Source of the DNA: Populus alba
Taxonomy: Eukaryota > Streptophyta > Magnoliopsida > Malpighiales > Salicaceae
Length of the DNA stretch: 64,000 nucleotides
Reading direction: 5' to 3'
Assembly (NCBI RefSeq): GCF_005239225.2
Contig: NC_133294.1
Coordinates: 23,410,537-23,474,536, forward strand
How positions within the stretch are numbered: position 1 is the first letter of the stretch; every line of letters starts with the position of its first letter. A program made the position numbers and the translations under genes. Below the pieces are notes generated by a model. The model was not told the origin of the DNA. It worked only from the letters and a program-made list of their open reading frames with translations, and searched no databases. This document shows positions 20,740 to 30,544 of this stretch, in pieces.

Positions 20740-23700
20740 TGTGAAACCCTAGAAAATTTATGATTTAAATATGTGGATGTATAACCTGCCATGTAAACAT
20801 AAGACTGAAAGTGATATATAATGGAGGGGATGACCTCCATAAAATGAATTTTGTTTTAGAATTCATAAAGACAAAGAAACTAGTAACGTGTTTTGATGAA
20901 TAAAATAATGAGAGAAATGACAAAATGAATATATTCCAAAATAATAAAATGACCTTAAAGGTTTAGAAGGATAATTGATATTATTTTATGTGAAGATTGA
21001 ACAAGAAAATTTGGATAGTTGACGAAAAGTCATAAACTGACCAATTTTACATTAGAAAGCAGAGCTCTCAATCCAATCATCATATTGAGATGAAATTTTA
21101 CATGAAGTCTATTAATATGTTTTCCTACATTAGTGAAAGATATCATCCCAATAAGAGTTTGGTAAAGACTAACGATTTAAGCAGAAACAAACCGAATGGT
21201 TTCATGAAAAAAAAAACAAATAATATATAAATACATAAATGAGGGACATAAATGTAATTAGGAAAACAATGGTGCCTTTAAAAACAGCAAAAGGCCACCA
21301 GATTAAAAAAAAAAAAAGAGAAAGAAAAACGAAAAGGGGTGAGAGACAATAGAGAATTCGGTTACAGAGAGGTATAGGATTTGGATGAACCAATAATGCT
21401 TCGGTGGCATATCTCTTGAATCCACCGTTGGATCATGTTGATTTTTGGATATATTGTGCTTCTCACACTCCTCTATAAACTGACCGTAGGGATTTGAAAG
21501 AACATAATCCATTGAGCAGCCATCATCATCGGAAGTGTCCTGGAAAACAAAAGGAAATATACCTGCAGAGCAGTTTTGGTCACCAGCCGATATATCTCTC
21601 GTCCACCGTTGGATCGTGCCTATTTTGGGATATGTGGTGAGCCTAGATGTGGCCTACATTCTGGACGGTGGAGATCGGAAACGCACTCTCCGGCAAGGTT
21701 TGGTTCATGTTGAACAGAAGCTCGTCTATTTTCAGGTTAGTTCGGTTTTATTCAGATCTATGGAGATCCAACCGTTGGATTATTCTGATTTTGAGATATA
21801 TTGCACACAACACAATGATATATATTCTGACCGTTGGGTTCAAGAAAATAATCAAAGGTGGATGAGTTGTTGCTATTTGAATCTATTGCTAGTCATAGTA
21901 AAACATTTAGGAAGCTTGATTTAATTACATGTTTTGATGAAATTAGAATTGTGTGGGTGTAGGGTTTATGTAAGAGATAATGGTAAAATGTGCTCTTGTT
22001 ATTAGTGTTGTTATAGATTAATTGTGTTGTAAAATGTGTTAGGGAAGTTTTGAAGTTTGGATAAAGGGACATTGAGTTTGTTGATTTAATGGATATATGT
22101 TTTTAGGCATTAAAAAGGATTGGGTCTAGTGGTAATTGAAAGAAAACTTGAAGAAAACTTTATCCTCCATTTAATGCAAAGATTCGGCCTAGACATATAA
22201 ATGAGAGGATGAGCTTAATTTTTTTAATTGCTATGGAATTTGAGTTGAATGAGGTTAGAATAGATATGAAATGAATTGGTAAAGGTTTATATGGAATAAT
22301 TAAAAAGGGAATCATCCCTCACCATGAATGAAGGCATTCAACCAAATGAAGAAGAAATAAGGAGATAAGACTTTGATTCATTTTCTATGAAAACTAGGTA
22401 TGGCTGCATATATTTGTATAAAGAAAATTAGGTAGAGTGTCAATTGGAAGAATTTTAAAAAGATTCAAATTCTCATCATAATATGGAATCCAACCAAAAA
22501 TGAAAATCTTGAACTTGAGTTTATTCGACCTAATGTTATGGGGATTTTTATGGGATTATGGTTTGTTGAATGCCAAATGAATTGTGTTATGTTTGAAATA
22601 ATAGATTAATGTGAGGAAAATGTCATTTTGTGGAATTTTAACGCTGTCCAAATAGATAATAAAAGAGGAGGAAAAGGTTAAATTAAGGCGTACATGGAAT
22701 TATGATGAAAATATGTTGTTAAATTTACTTAAGATGAAGTAAAGTGGACTTATGAAAAAGAATTGGAAAACTCATCATGAAAATAAATAAATAAAAAATA
22801 AGGTCATTCGGCCAAGAGTTGGTTTGATAAGGAAAATGAATTAGTTTCAATGGTATGAATAAATGCAAGGATGTGATGTTACTAAGTCTATACATGATGG
22901 ATTGAGTAGACAAAAATAAAATAAAATAAATTAAGATTGTTAGGTCATGTTTAAAGATACTTAGTCTGGAAAAACAAGTCATGAAAAGAAAGGAAATAAA
23001 TAAATAAATATGCGAATGCATGTGTCATGCGATTCTAAATTTAAATGAATTTTAGAATGGAATTTTCAATTATGGTGGAGCCACATTTGATATGTATCTT
23101 TAATGATACAAGAGAGATTGTAGAATATGTTCAGTAGCATGGGACTTTTGCGCGAGTTCAAGCATTAGGTAGGTGTCTTACACCTCAAACTTTTGTTTTT
23201 ACAATACTTGTTAGAGTTAAATAAATGGTATTTTCTATAAATGTACTTGTGCTTGTGTAATTGTGAATGTTTATGTCGAGGAAAATATAGTGGACTAGCT
23301 GGTTTGAATAAAGTTAGTGGCGCTACTGTACTGACTGTCGAGTTAGATGTATAATAACAAAAATGAAGTGTACTGACTTTAGGGTGATAAATTAATGGTA
23401 TATTATGATTAAATTATTGATGCTCGATTTATATATGTATACTGATGATGCATTGTGTTTAAATAATTTATGTGAAGGAAGCAGGTATATCGCACCTTGT
23501 CTTATTAAGTTGAGTAAACTTATTGGTAAATTTTAGAATTTATTATTTTATTGCTTCGAGTAAGAGTACCTTATGTGCAATAGTATATCTCTATTGGTTA
23601 GGATAATGTTTGAACAAATAGGAGTGACTTGCGTGTGTTGTTATGTATCGAATTAATTATGTTATTATGGTCGTAGTGTCGATAACTAAGTTTGTGTGGG

Positions 23701-25325
23701 AATGATGCTTAGCAACAGTTGTTATAATGCATATGATGTTAAAAGAAAAAAAAAAAAGAGATCGATACGAATGGAAATTTCAAGTGACATTGATTAGCTA
23801 TCCGGGTTTGGATAGCTAATGGTATCAATGAGGTTTCATTGGTACCGGCATTTAGGGTGACATTGATTAGCTATCCGGGTTTGGATAGCTAATGGTATCA
23901 ATGAGGTTTCATTGGTACCGGCAATTAGGGTGACATTGATTAGCTATCCGGGTTTGGATAGCTAATGGTATCAATGAGGTTTCATTGGTATCGGCATTTT
24001 AGACGACATTGATTAGCAATTCAGGTTTGGATTGCTAATGGTATTAATGAAGTTTCATTGGTGCTGGCATTTCTTAAATTGATTAGTCGATCCCGAGCAA
24101 TTGGGTGACTAATGATGTTAGTAAAGATTACTAACATCGGCATGGTTACTCCTGGTTCAGTGAAAAAGATAGGTTTATTAACTATTCTGGGTCGAGAGTA
24201 GTTAATGATATCAATGGGTCACATTGGTATCGACAACCATTTCTGGTGTGATTAGCTACTCTAGGTAAGGAGGCTGATAGTGTCAAGGGTTCTTGACATC
24301 GACAACTTTGATGGTAAATCAGATATGAATAAGATTTGATACTCCGGATAAGAATAATTAATGATACTAATCGGTTGTGTTAATATCGGTACGTGAATGT
24401 AACTGATTAGTCTATCTCAATATTAAAAGACTAATGATACTATTGAGATTTATTAGTGTCGGCGATTACTTTCTAGAAAATAAAAGGGAAAATATTAATT
24501 AGTTATTCCAAAGGAATGAGATAAGCTTAGGATATCAAGAGAGAAATGTCTTGGTATAAAGAGAGAATTGATTTATAAGGAGATGGTGTTCGAAAATCAT
24601 TGAGTTGTGTTGAGATTTCCAAGATGAAATTATTCTCAACAAATGGGAAAGGATATTAGATGGATATTGGTAATAAGGATATTAGATGGATATTGGTAAT
24701 AGATTGAAAATGCATCTTGTAAAAGAGGTTTATACCTAATTTTATGTCTCAAAAGAAATTCTATGAAGATTATTACCTATCATTGTTATTGTTTGTTACT
24801 ACCTTTTTATATTTATGTGTACACGTTAATTTCTATTTTTCAGGTCCATCAAGGTCGCGTCCGGAATGATATTGGTTTAGTTACCTTTTGCTTTTAACCA
24901 TGTAATTATTTGTAAATTAAGAGTCTTATATCCTAAAACTTGAAATGTAATATTAATTTGTAAATTTGAATGTATGACTTTAATTTAATGTTTGTAACTT
25001 TAAGTACCTATTTAACCATGCATGTTTAGAGTTGAAAATCGAATCTTTAACTTGAATTACATTATATGATGTTATTGAATAACATGTGTTGTGTTGATGA
25101 TCTTGAGTTGGGTTGAGATCCAGGATGATTGGATTAGGATGTGAATTAAAATTGGAAGTGTAATATGGTTTTGTCGATAACTTGGGACCTCCTATTATAG
25201 GGGAGACTCTGTCAAAATTTTGGTAGAAATTTGGTGGAACCGGTATATATATATATAAAAAAAAAAATTACCTAAAAATTTCCAATGTATCACGAAAAAG
25301 GATGTGGGAAATCGGGGTTGTTACA
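20740..25325 (+). repeat. Large LTR (4,586 bp), non-coding
   Basis: Begins TGTGAAACCC and ends GGGGTTGTTACA, directly before the primer site. It contains A/T-rich sequence without domains, three 'accgttggat' stretches near 21420-21840, a hairpin tandem array (23784-24470), and a conserved end ('gtcgataacttgggacc ... ggttgttaca') shared with the LTR piece at 49263-50389. Such length without coding capacity resembles LARD-type elements. ORFs inside have no recognisable product. Confidence 0.8.
23784..24470 (+). repeat. Tandem array of double hairpins, 73-bp unit
   Basis: Four close copies start at 23784, 23857, 23930 and about 24003, then at least five diverged units run to about 24470. Each unit has two stem-loops. 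In units 1-3 the first is ATTAGCTATCC-gggttt-GGATAGCTAAT and the second GGTATCAATGA-ggt-TTCATTGGTACC. In unit 4 the first stem changes to ATTAGCAAT/ATTGCTAAT, and in unit 5 the second becomes GATGTTAGTAA/TTACTAACATC. Pairing is kept while sequence changes. Confidence 0.9.
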
Positions 25326-25327
25326 TT

Positions 25328-25340
25328 TGGTATCAGAGCC
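25328..25340 (+). other. Primer binding site, initiator tRNA-Met type
   Basis: TGGTATCAGAGCC lies two bases after the LTR end. TGGTATCAGAGC is complementary to the 3' end of plant initiator tRNA-Met, the commonest plant LTR-element primer. This fixes the element's orientation as plus. Confidence 0.9.
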
Positions 25341-25369
25341 GAGGACGGCTCATCTTAAGATGGGGGGAT

Positions 25370-25552
25370 TGTAAGATCCCACATCGGAAGCGAGTGTCCA
25401 GAGCCAGGGCCTTATAAGTGCATGCTCACCTTGACTAGTAAGACGCGTTTTGGGAAGTCAGGCCCCACGGTGGGCTCGCTTCTACAAGGACAAATCCGTG
25501 AGGGTGTGGGCCCAAAGCGGACAATATCTTGCTAGTGAGGTGGGGTGTTATA
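25370..25552 (+). repeat. TRIM-like terminal LTR (183 bp) with polypurine tract before it
   Basis: The tract AAGATGGGGGGAT (25357-25369) is followed by TGTAAGATCCCACATCGG and ends ...AAAGCGGACAATATCTTGC, then GTGGGGTGTTATA. This motif set ('agatcccacatcgg', 'agacgcgtttt', 'aagcggacaatatc') is typical of widespread short plant LTRs of TRIM type (from memory). It is not similar to the 4.6-kb LTR at the other end. Confidence 0.7.
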
Positions 25553-25557
25553 TGAAG

Positions 25558-26325
25558 ACAGGCTTTTTTGTTTCGATATGGCTAACCATCCAAATATACA
25601 ACAATTGCGTGCAACATCTCATTGCTCCTTTTCCAGTCCTCCTACAATGGTTAAGTGACAAAATCGTTTCAGCTAAAATAGCAGCCACTAGATTGATTTG
25701 TGTATTCTCATACTCTACATAAGCAGCATCGGCCTCCAAACTCACTAAACCAGTCTGGCTTGGGAACAACACAAGGCCAAATATATCCAAAGCAATCAAT
25801 CTCTCTTTTTCTAATCCTGACTTTTTTTTCCAATTCAATTTCTAGCATCCTCCATTTCAAACCGGTACCATTCTTTTCCAAAAACTTTTCCAAGTTGGAG
25901 ATTCTGAGCAATTTTGACAGTTCAGGGATGATCTTGTCAGATCTTAAAGGCAAATAAATCCGATACAGGTTGTTTGGAAACTCAGTCAACAATCCATATT
26001 CCTCAACCATGGGACATAAGTCTATGCTTCCAAAAGAAAAACATCGGTAGTCTGGATCCCAAAAATGAACTAAAGCTCGCATAGCTGGGCTTAAAACTTC
26101 TACCCTTGCAATTTCCACCAAACGTCCATATTTCCTAAAAAATGCATCTTTATCTACATTCTAAAAATGAGTCGTTAACTTGTTCACCTCATTCATAATG
26201 CAATTCAAGTTCTTGATTGGTGACATCTTCTTAGCATCATTTCTAAGGCAGTCTCCTTTAGTCAATTGTGACAGTTTAGAATTTTTCTCATACTCTATGA
26301 TGGAAGATTTAGTGATGATGGCCAT
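25558..26325 (-). pseudogene. ORF1 of the Ogre/Tat element, N-terminal part
   Basis: The minus-strand ATG at 26325 starts 'MAIITKSSIIEYEK'. An in-frame TAG after 'LTTHF' was probably a CAG. Then come 'VEVLSPAMRALVHFWDPDYR', 'FSFGSIDLCPMVEEYG' and 'IPELSKLLRISNLEKFLEKN', recognisable as the DUF7745-like N-terminal domain. Frames shift near 25830, then 'LIALDIFGLVLFPSQTGLV' and 'ILAETILSLNHCRRTGKGAM' continue to the insertion at 25557. The protein resumes at 20739. Role in the element is unknown. Confidence 0.8.
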
Positions 26326-26832
26326 TTCGTTCACAAGTCCTGCAATTCAAAATGCATTGGGGTTAGACTTGTTTTAATGCAAAAGATATTATGGAGCATA
26401 CACCCTAAGGATAGGTTCTAGTTCCTTTACGTGAGACATAAGGTAGGTTTACTACTTGGTCTCTAAAAAGAGGGTCTCTTGTTGTTCCAGTGATCACCCT
26501 CGTAAAGGCAATATGGGGGTCCAGCAGATAGTGGGATGACACGTGTACCAATCACAATCAGTGTAAACACTCAGCAAAGAGTTGGGGTTTACACAAACTT
26601 AAACCTTGACTCAAGTCGTAAGGCAAGCTTCTAGTTCCCCACTTAACTTAAAGTTACATGTGTGTGCCCTAAAAAACATAATAATAATAATAATAAAGTG
26701 ATGCATGACTGTACCATGTATGATAGAATGTAAAGATGCATGCTAAAGCTTTTAAACAAAGTATCATTCATATAAGAAAACAAAAACCAATAACACAACA
26801 TAAACAAACAAATTATCAAGCTTAGTCCTATG

Positions 26833-26850
26833 TCCCCAGTGGAGTTGCCA
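26833..26850 (-). other. Primer binding site of the first Ogre/Tat element
   Basis: The minus strand reads TGGCAACTCCACTGGGGA three bases after the 5' LTR end (GTGCGACA). It has the form of the primer sites of plant Ogre/Tat elements. The primer tRNA is not identified with certainty here; tRNA-Arg is reported for Ogre. Confidence 0.75.
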
Positions 26851-26929
26851 TCCTGTCGCACCCTCGCAACGGAGCGCGGCGTCGCGACGACTTTTGATTG
26901 ATTTTAGGTTTTTTTATTTTTGTATAAAG

Positions 26930-26939
26930 GGAGTCGCCA
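26930..26939 (-). promoter_or_regulatory. Primer-site-like decamer in U5
   Basis: The minus strand reads TGGCGACTCC within a conserved block ('accctaa..ctagtgaccataatactaggtggcgactcc') about 80 bp before the true primer site, whose first ten bases are TGGCAACTCC. The same block occurs in at least three other LTRs in this window that otherwise look unlike each other. Confidence 0.5.
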
Positions 26940-28542
26940 CCTAGTATTATGGTCACTAGGAACCCTAACTGGTCTTTCAGAGATTCTAAGGCAAGGGACT
27001 GGTTGCGTAAAGGGAAGGTATTAGCATTTCTAATCTCATCAATTTTCCTAGGTTTGATTCAAACAAAATTTATTTGGATAGAAATCCAAGGAGATTCCAT
27101 GTGCTTTGAAAGCTCATTTTTCCCTTTAGTATTTCAAGAGTTTGCACTCGTAAATTGCAAGGAAATGGGACAAAAAAAATTAGAAATCTAGGGCGCTACA
27201 AAAAAACCTATATTTTTTTAATATTTTATACTCTCACGGCTCGTAAACCGTGGAGTAAGAAAATTTTTGAAATGTTTTCGATTATAATCACGGCTTCTTT
27301 CAGGGATGTGTGCGGATTTATTACTCCCAATAATATTTTGGATATTCGTCCTTTAAGGATTTCTTTATCCAAACATTAGCGGTGAATAATAGATTAATTC
27401 CCCCTAAAATAGGATTTTTATATTTTTGAAATATTAGCCAATACCCTTTGGAGTTTTACAAACATGTGTAAAATCCAGAAATGCAAGAAAATAATTTTTT
27501 TGTTGTGTTTACGAAATCCATGCGAAAACACCTTTGTCAAAACTTCAAATATTTTTTTTTATACATATACAAAAAAGGAATTCAAAACATGTTAGGGTAT
27601 TGGCCGTATGCAACACACAAGAAAACTTTTAAATTTTTTTTTATCGAAACACATAACATCACAATTAAACGTAAACACCAAAATGGAAAGTAGCAAGCCA
27701 TCATTTATATTACAAGAACTGCAAGAAGTTTGAAACAATTCGTGACAAAAATCGTTTAAAGCCAAATCTTAAAAAAATCTGTACACTAGAAAGGACTAAA
27801 TCCATATGCATGAGGGAACCAAAGTTTTGAAAGTAAAATTTTGAAATCCACATCCTGCTACATATGTCCATGAATCATGACCCATTTTTTTCACATCATC
27901 CGGGAGAAAATGCCATACTTCATACAAAAAGGAAAAGCTTGGGACGGCATGCTGTTATAATACAATTATATCATGGAATAAAAAAACCAAAGAAAACCTG
28001 GCCGGCTATTTCAATTAAAGAGCATGGAAGGACACTTAACAGGAAAGGGAGCTAATGATGAAGAAGCAACAGCCCCCTTCCCCGGTTCCTTAAATCTAAA
28101 ACAGCGAAAGAAAGAAAAAAAATGGAGAAACACCAGAAGCTAGCCCTCCTAACATAGTCAGTCTAAAATTGAAAACGAATGTGCAAAAACAAAACATATA
28201 CAAAGGATTTAAAGGTAGCAAAGGAGGAGAAAATTGGGAATTACCTGCAGGTCTCGCTGAAATGGCTTACTGCAACAAATTGCAGGTCTCGTAGAAATGG
28301 TTCTCTGCAACAGCTGAAATAAAAAACAAGCGCACGTTTTTGTCAAGGTTTAAAGCAAAACCCCCTCTCTGTCTTGTCTTTTTTCTTCCCTCACGGTGAC
28401 ACCAGAATGCAAGCAAGAAAACTCCCTCTATTCTGCGTCTTTGTTTTACTCTGCCTCTCTTGCATTTTTCCTTTATTTTTCTATTCTCTTTGTGCTATTT
28501 TTTTGCTCTCTTTTTGTTGCCCCCGTTAGGTCATTAGAGGGG

Positions 28543-28553
28543 CTTATATATAG
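28543..28553 (-). promoter_or_regulatory. TATA box of the 5' LTR
   Basis: The minus strand reads CTATATATAAG, identical to 7023-7033, about 1.53 kb from the LTR 5' end. It is the likely U3 promoter core driving the genomic RNA. The transcription start is expected some 30 bp further along the minus strand. Confidence 0.6.
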
Positions 28554-30082
28554 TCTAAATATGTCTCCATTTAGGAAGGATTCAATGCATTAATCCTAGG
28601 ACGTAAATCCCTACTGATTTGCAGTAAAAAAAACGCAAAAGGAAGCTACAATATTCTGATTTTATGCTGGTGCTTTACGTCTGATTTCTTTCCAGTTTTA
28701 GAGGAGGGTGTGGCTATTTTCTTTCCTTCCATAGGGCTAGCTGCTACCTTTGGAATGAGGCAAGAAAAAAGGTGGTTGAAGCTCCAAAATTCAAGCATGA
28801 TGATAAAGGAAAAAACAGCAGGAATTTGCAGCAAAAAAGGAAAGAAATCAGATGGAGGGTGTAGCTGCAAAGTCTCATTTTCCTTATTTCGGTGTGGAAA
28901 AAATCCTATTATTTATGATGATCCAGCCCCCTCTCCAGCTTTTAATATCCTTCTTCAATTAAACCCCTCATTTTAACAATTTTCGATTTAGTCCTTGGTC
29001 CAAAAAAATCCTTCGAATCATTCCCGCGAACTTGGGCTATATTCTTCCCGCGGCAGAATTTTCTGCCTTCACGTTAGATATTCAAATGGGAATATCTTGA
29101 GCTTCTGATATCGGAATCAAGTGATTCAAAAGCCAAAATTATTCTACGCATCTAGGACTACAACTTTGATGAAGGAGTCGAAGTGAGATAAAATCTTTTT
29201 ACAGAACAGAATCTAACAGTAATTTGGCTGGTCAACAGGGATCTCCAGGTCTAACTCAAAAACTAACGAATGCCGAGAATCCTGATATGACTGAGAGTAT
29301 GAACTAAAAACAAAAATCATAAAAACTAGGCCAAAAATAGAGTTCTTTTAGTGCAGACTCGGGTCAATATCCTTCTCGCGGCAGAATTCTCTGCCTTCAC
29401 GTTAGATATTCAAACATGAATATTTTGAGCTTCTGATATTCAAATCAAGCGATTCAAAAGTCCAAATTTATCTACGCGTCCAGGACTACATCTTTGATGA
29501 AAGAGTCGAAGTGAGATAAAATCGTTTTAGAGAACATAATCTGGCAGTAATCTAGTTGGTCAAAAAGGTTCTTGATCCGACAATGTTGAGCATCCAAATC
29601 TGATTGAGAATCTGCTCTAAGAACAATGATCCCTAGGACCTATTAAAGGTGTACGTCAATTTTTCAAAATGTAATGAGTGACAGAATATACCTAGGATGG
29701 TCAGATATCGTATGAAACTGAGTCAGAATCAGAGCCTAAGTTGGAACAAAAAATTTCGACAACAGTATAACCATTTTTTTAGTGGAAATTCTGAGGGATT
29801 TATTCAACCTTAAAGACTAGATAAATAATAAAAAAAAGGAACGAATTTAGCATTATGACGACTCCTGATCATCCTAAGAAAAACCTGATGATTTTGGTAG
29901 TAAAGGGGAAGGCTAAAAAGAGCAGAAACAGCTTAAACAAGGTTTTTGAAAAAAAAAACAAAAATATTTATTTATGTGCTTTTGTCAATCTTTTGGCGAA
30001 TATGAGCTAAACTCCTACATTCTCTTCAAAAGAGGTATACACCGTCTCCAGCATGTGGGGGGTCCAAAAATGAGTAACAACA

Positions 30083-30342
30083 ATGTTCATGCTATAATTT
30101 GAGTAATTATAGGTGTTGTAGACCTCCTCAAATTCCCTTAAATGCAAGAATGAATTTTCTACATCTAAGCCATGAAAAGAAGGTAAAAGTTGAATAATGC
30201 CTATCTTAAAATTAAAATGAGATGCATTAGGAGGGAAAACTATGTATGAGGGTGCACTTGTTCTTGTGGGATTCATGTGGTCTCTAAGTGTTCTAACTCG
30301 GTTATTCTCATTATGAAACGACTGATTATCTTCTTCGACCAT
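30083..30342 (-). pseudogene. Athila-like gag, N-terminal part (interrupted gene)
   Basis: The minus-strand ATG at 30342 gives 'MVEEDNQSFHNENN', then 'VRTLRDHMNPTRTSAPSYIV', 'FPPNASHFNFKIGIIQLLPS' and 'HGLDVENSFLHLREFEEVYN', classic Athila-group Gag. The frame is open as far as 'NYSMN', where the Ogre/Tat element is inserted. It resumes at 5802 as 'NTIKLKLF'. The 178-bp leader between gag and the primer site (30343-30520) has no features of note. Confidence 0.9.
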
Positions 30343-30520
30343 ATTTTCTGAAAATAATTAGGATACCCTACAAAGTCTACCACTTAATGTACATGACCAA
30401 AATCTCATGCACGTGTACGAATAGAATAAAAGGAAGAAGAAAACAAAAGGAACAAAGTTAGATATAAGAAGAGTGAAAAGAGAAAATAAAATAAATACTA
30501 CAATTTATACTAGAATTACC

Positions 30521-30538
30521 TCCCTGGCAACGGCGCCA
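30521..30538 (-). other. Primer binding site, tRNA-Asp type (Athila-like)
   Basis: The minus strand reads TGGCGCCGTTGCCAGGGA, matching the complement of the tRNA-Asp 3' end (one difference from the consensus, by memory) that Athila elements use. It lies six bases after the LTR end at 30545. Confidence 0.85.
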
Positions 30539-30544
30539 AAAACT

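Larger units (their letters stand above)
20740..25552 (+). mobile_element. 4.8-kb asymmetric LTR insertion in ORF1
   Basis: Flanked by the perfect 5-bp duplication TGAAG (20735-20739 and 25553-25557). The uninterrupted homologue at about 44510 reads straight through, which proves the boundaries. The left part is a 4,586-bp LTR (20740-25325, TGTGAAACC...TTGTTACA). A tRNA-Met-type primer site follows at 25328, then a polypurine tract, then a 183-bp terminal segment that looks like a TRIM LTR. The two ends are therefore not copies of each other, unlike a normal LTR element. No protein-coding domain is present. Confidence 0.85.
5803..30082 (-). mobile_element. Ogre/Tat-type Ty3 LTR retrotransposon, nearly complete
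   Basis: On the minus strand the order is 5' LTR (26854-30082), primer site (26833-26850), ORF1 (26325 to 19408, interrupted), gag-protease (19099-15758), intron (15757-15550), RT-RNase H-second RNase H-integrase (15549-12107), long 3' UTR with satellite array, polypurine tract (8895-8909) and 3' LTR (5803-8894). Extra ORF1 before gag, an intron after protease, dual RNase H and a repeat-rich 3' UTR are the known hallmarks of Ogre/Tat elements. It is inserted in an Athila-like gag with a one-mismatch duplication (GTGTT at 5798-5802, ATGTT at 30083-30087, plus strand). It is not autonomous now: ORF1 is split, and several in-frame stops, including one at the integrase catalytic Glu, are present. 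Confidence 0.92.
26854..30082 (-). repeat. 5' LTR of the first Ogre/Tat element
   Basis: 3,229 bp, TGTCGCACC...GTAACAACA on the plus strand, partner of 5803-8894. It has two U3 repeat units (29051, 29379) instead of three and keeps the 540-bp R/U5 segment that the partner lost. The homology to the partner ends exactly at 30082, where Athila-like gag begins. Small ORFs inside are not conserved as proteins. Confidence 0.92.
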
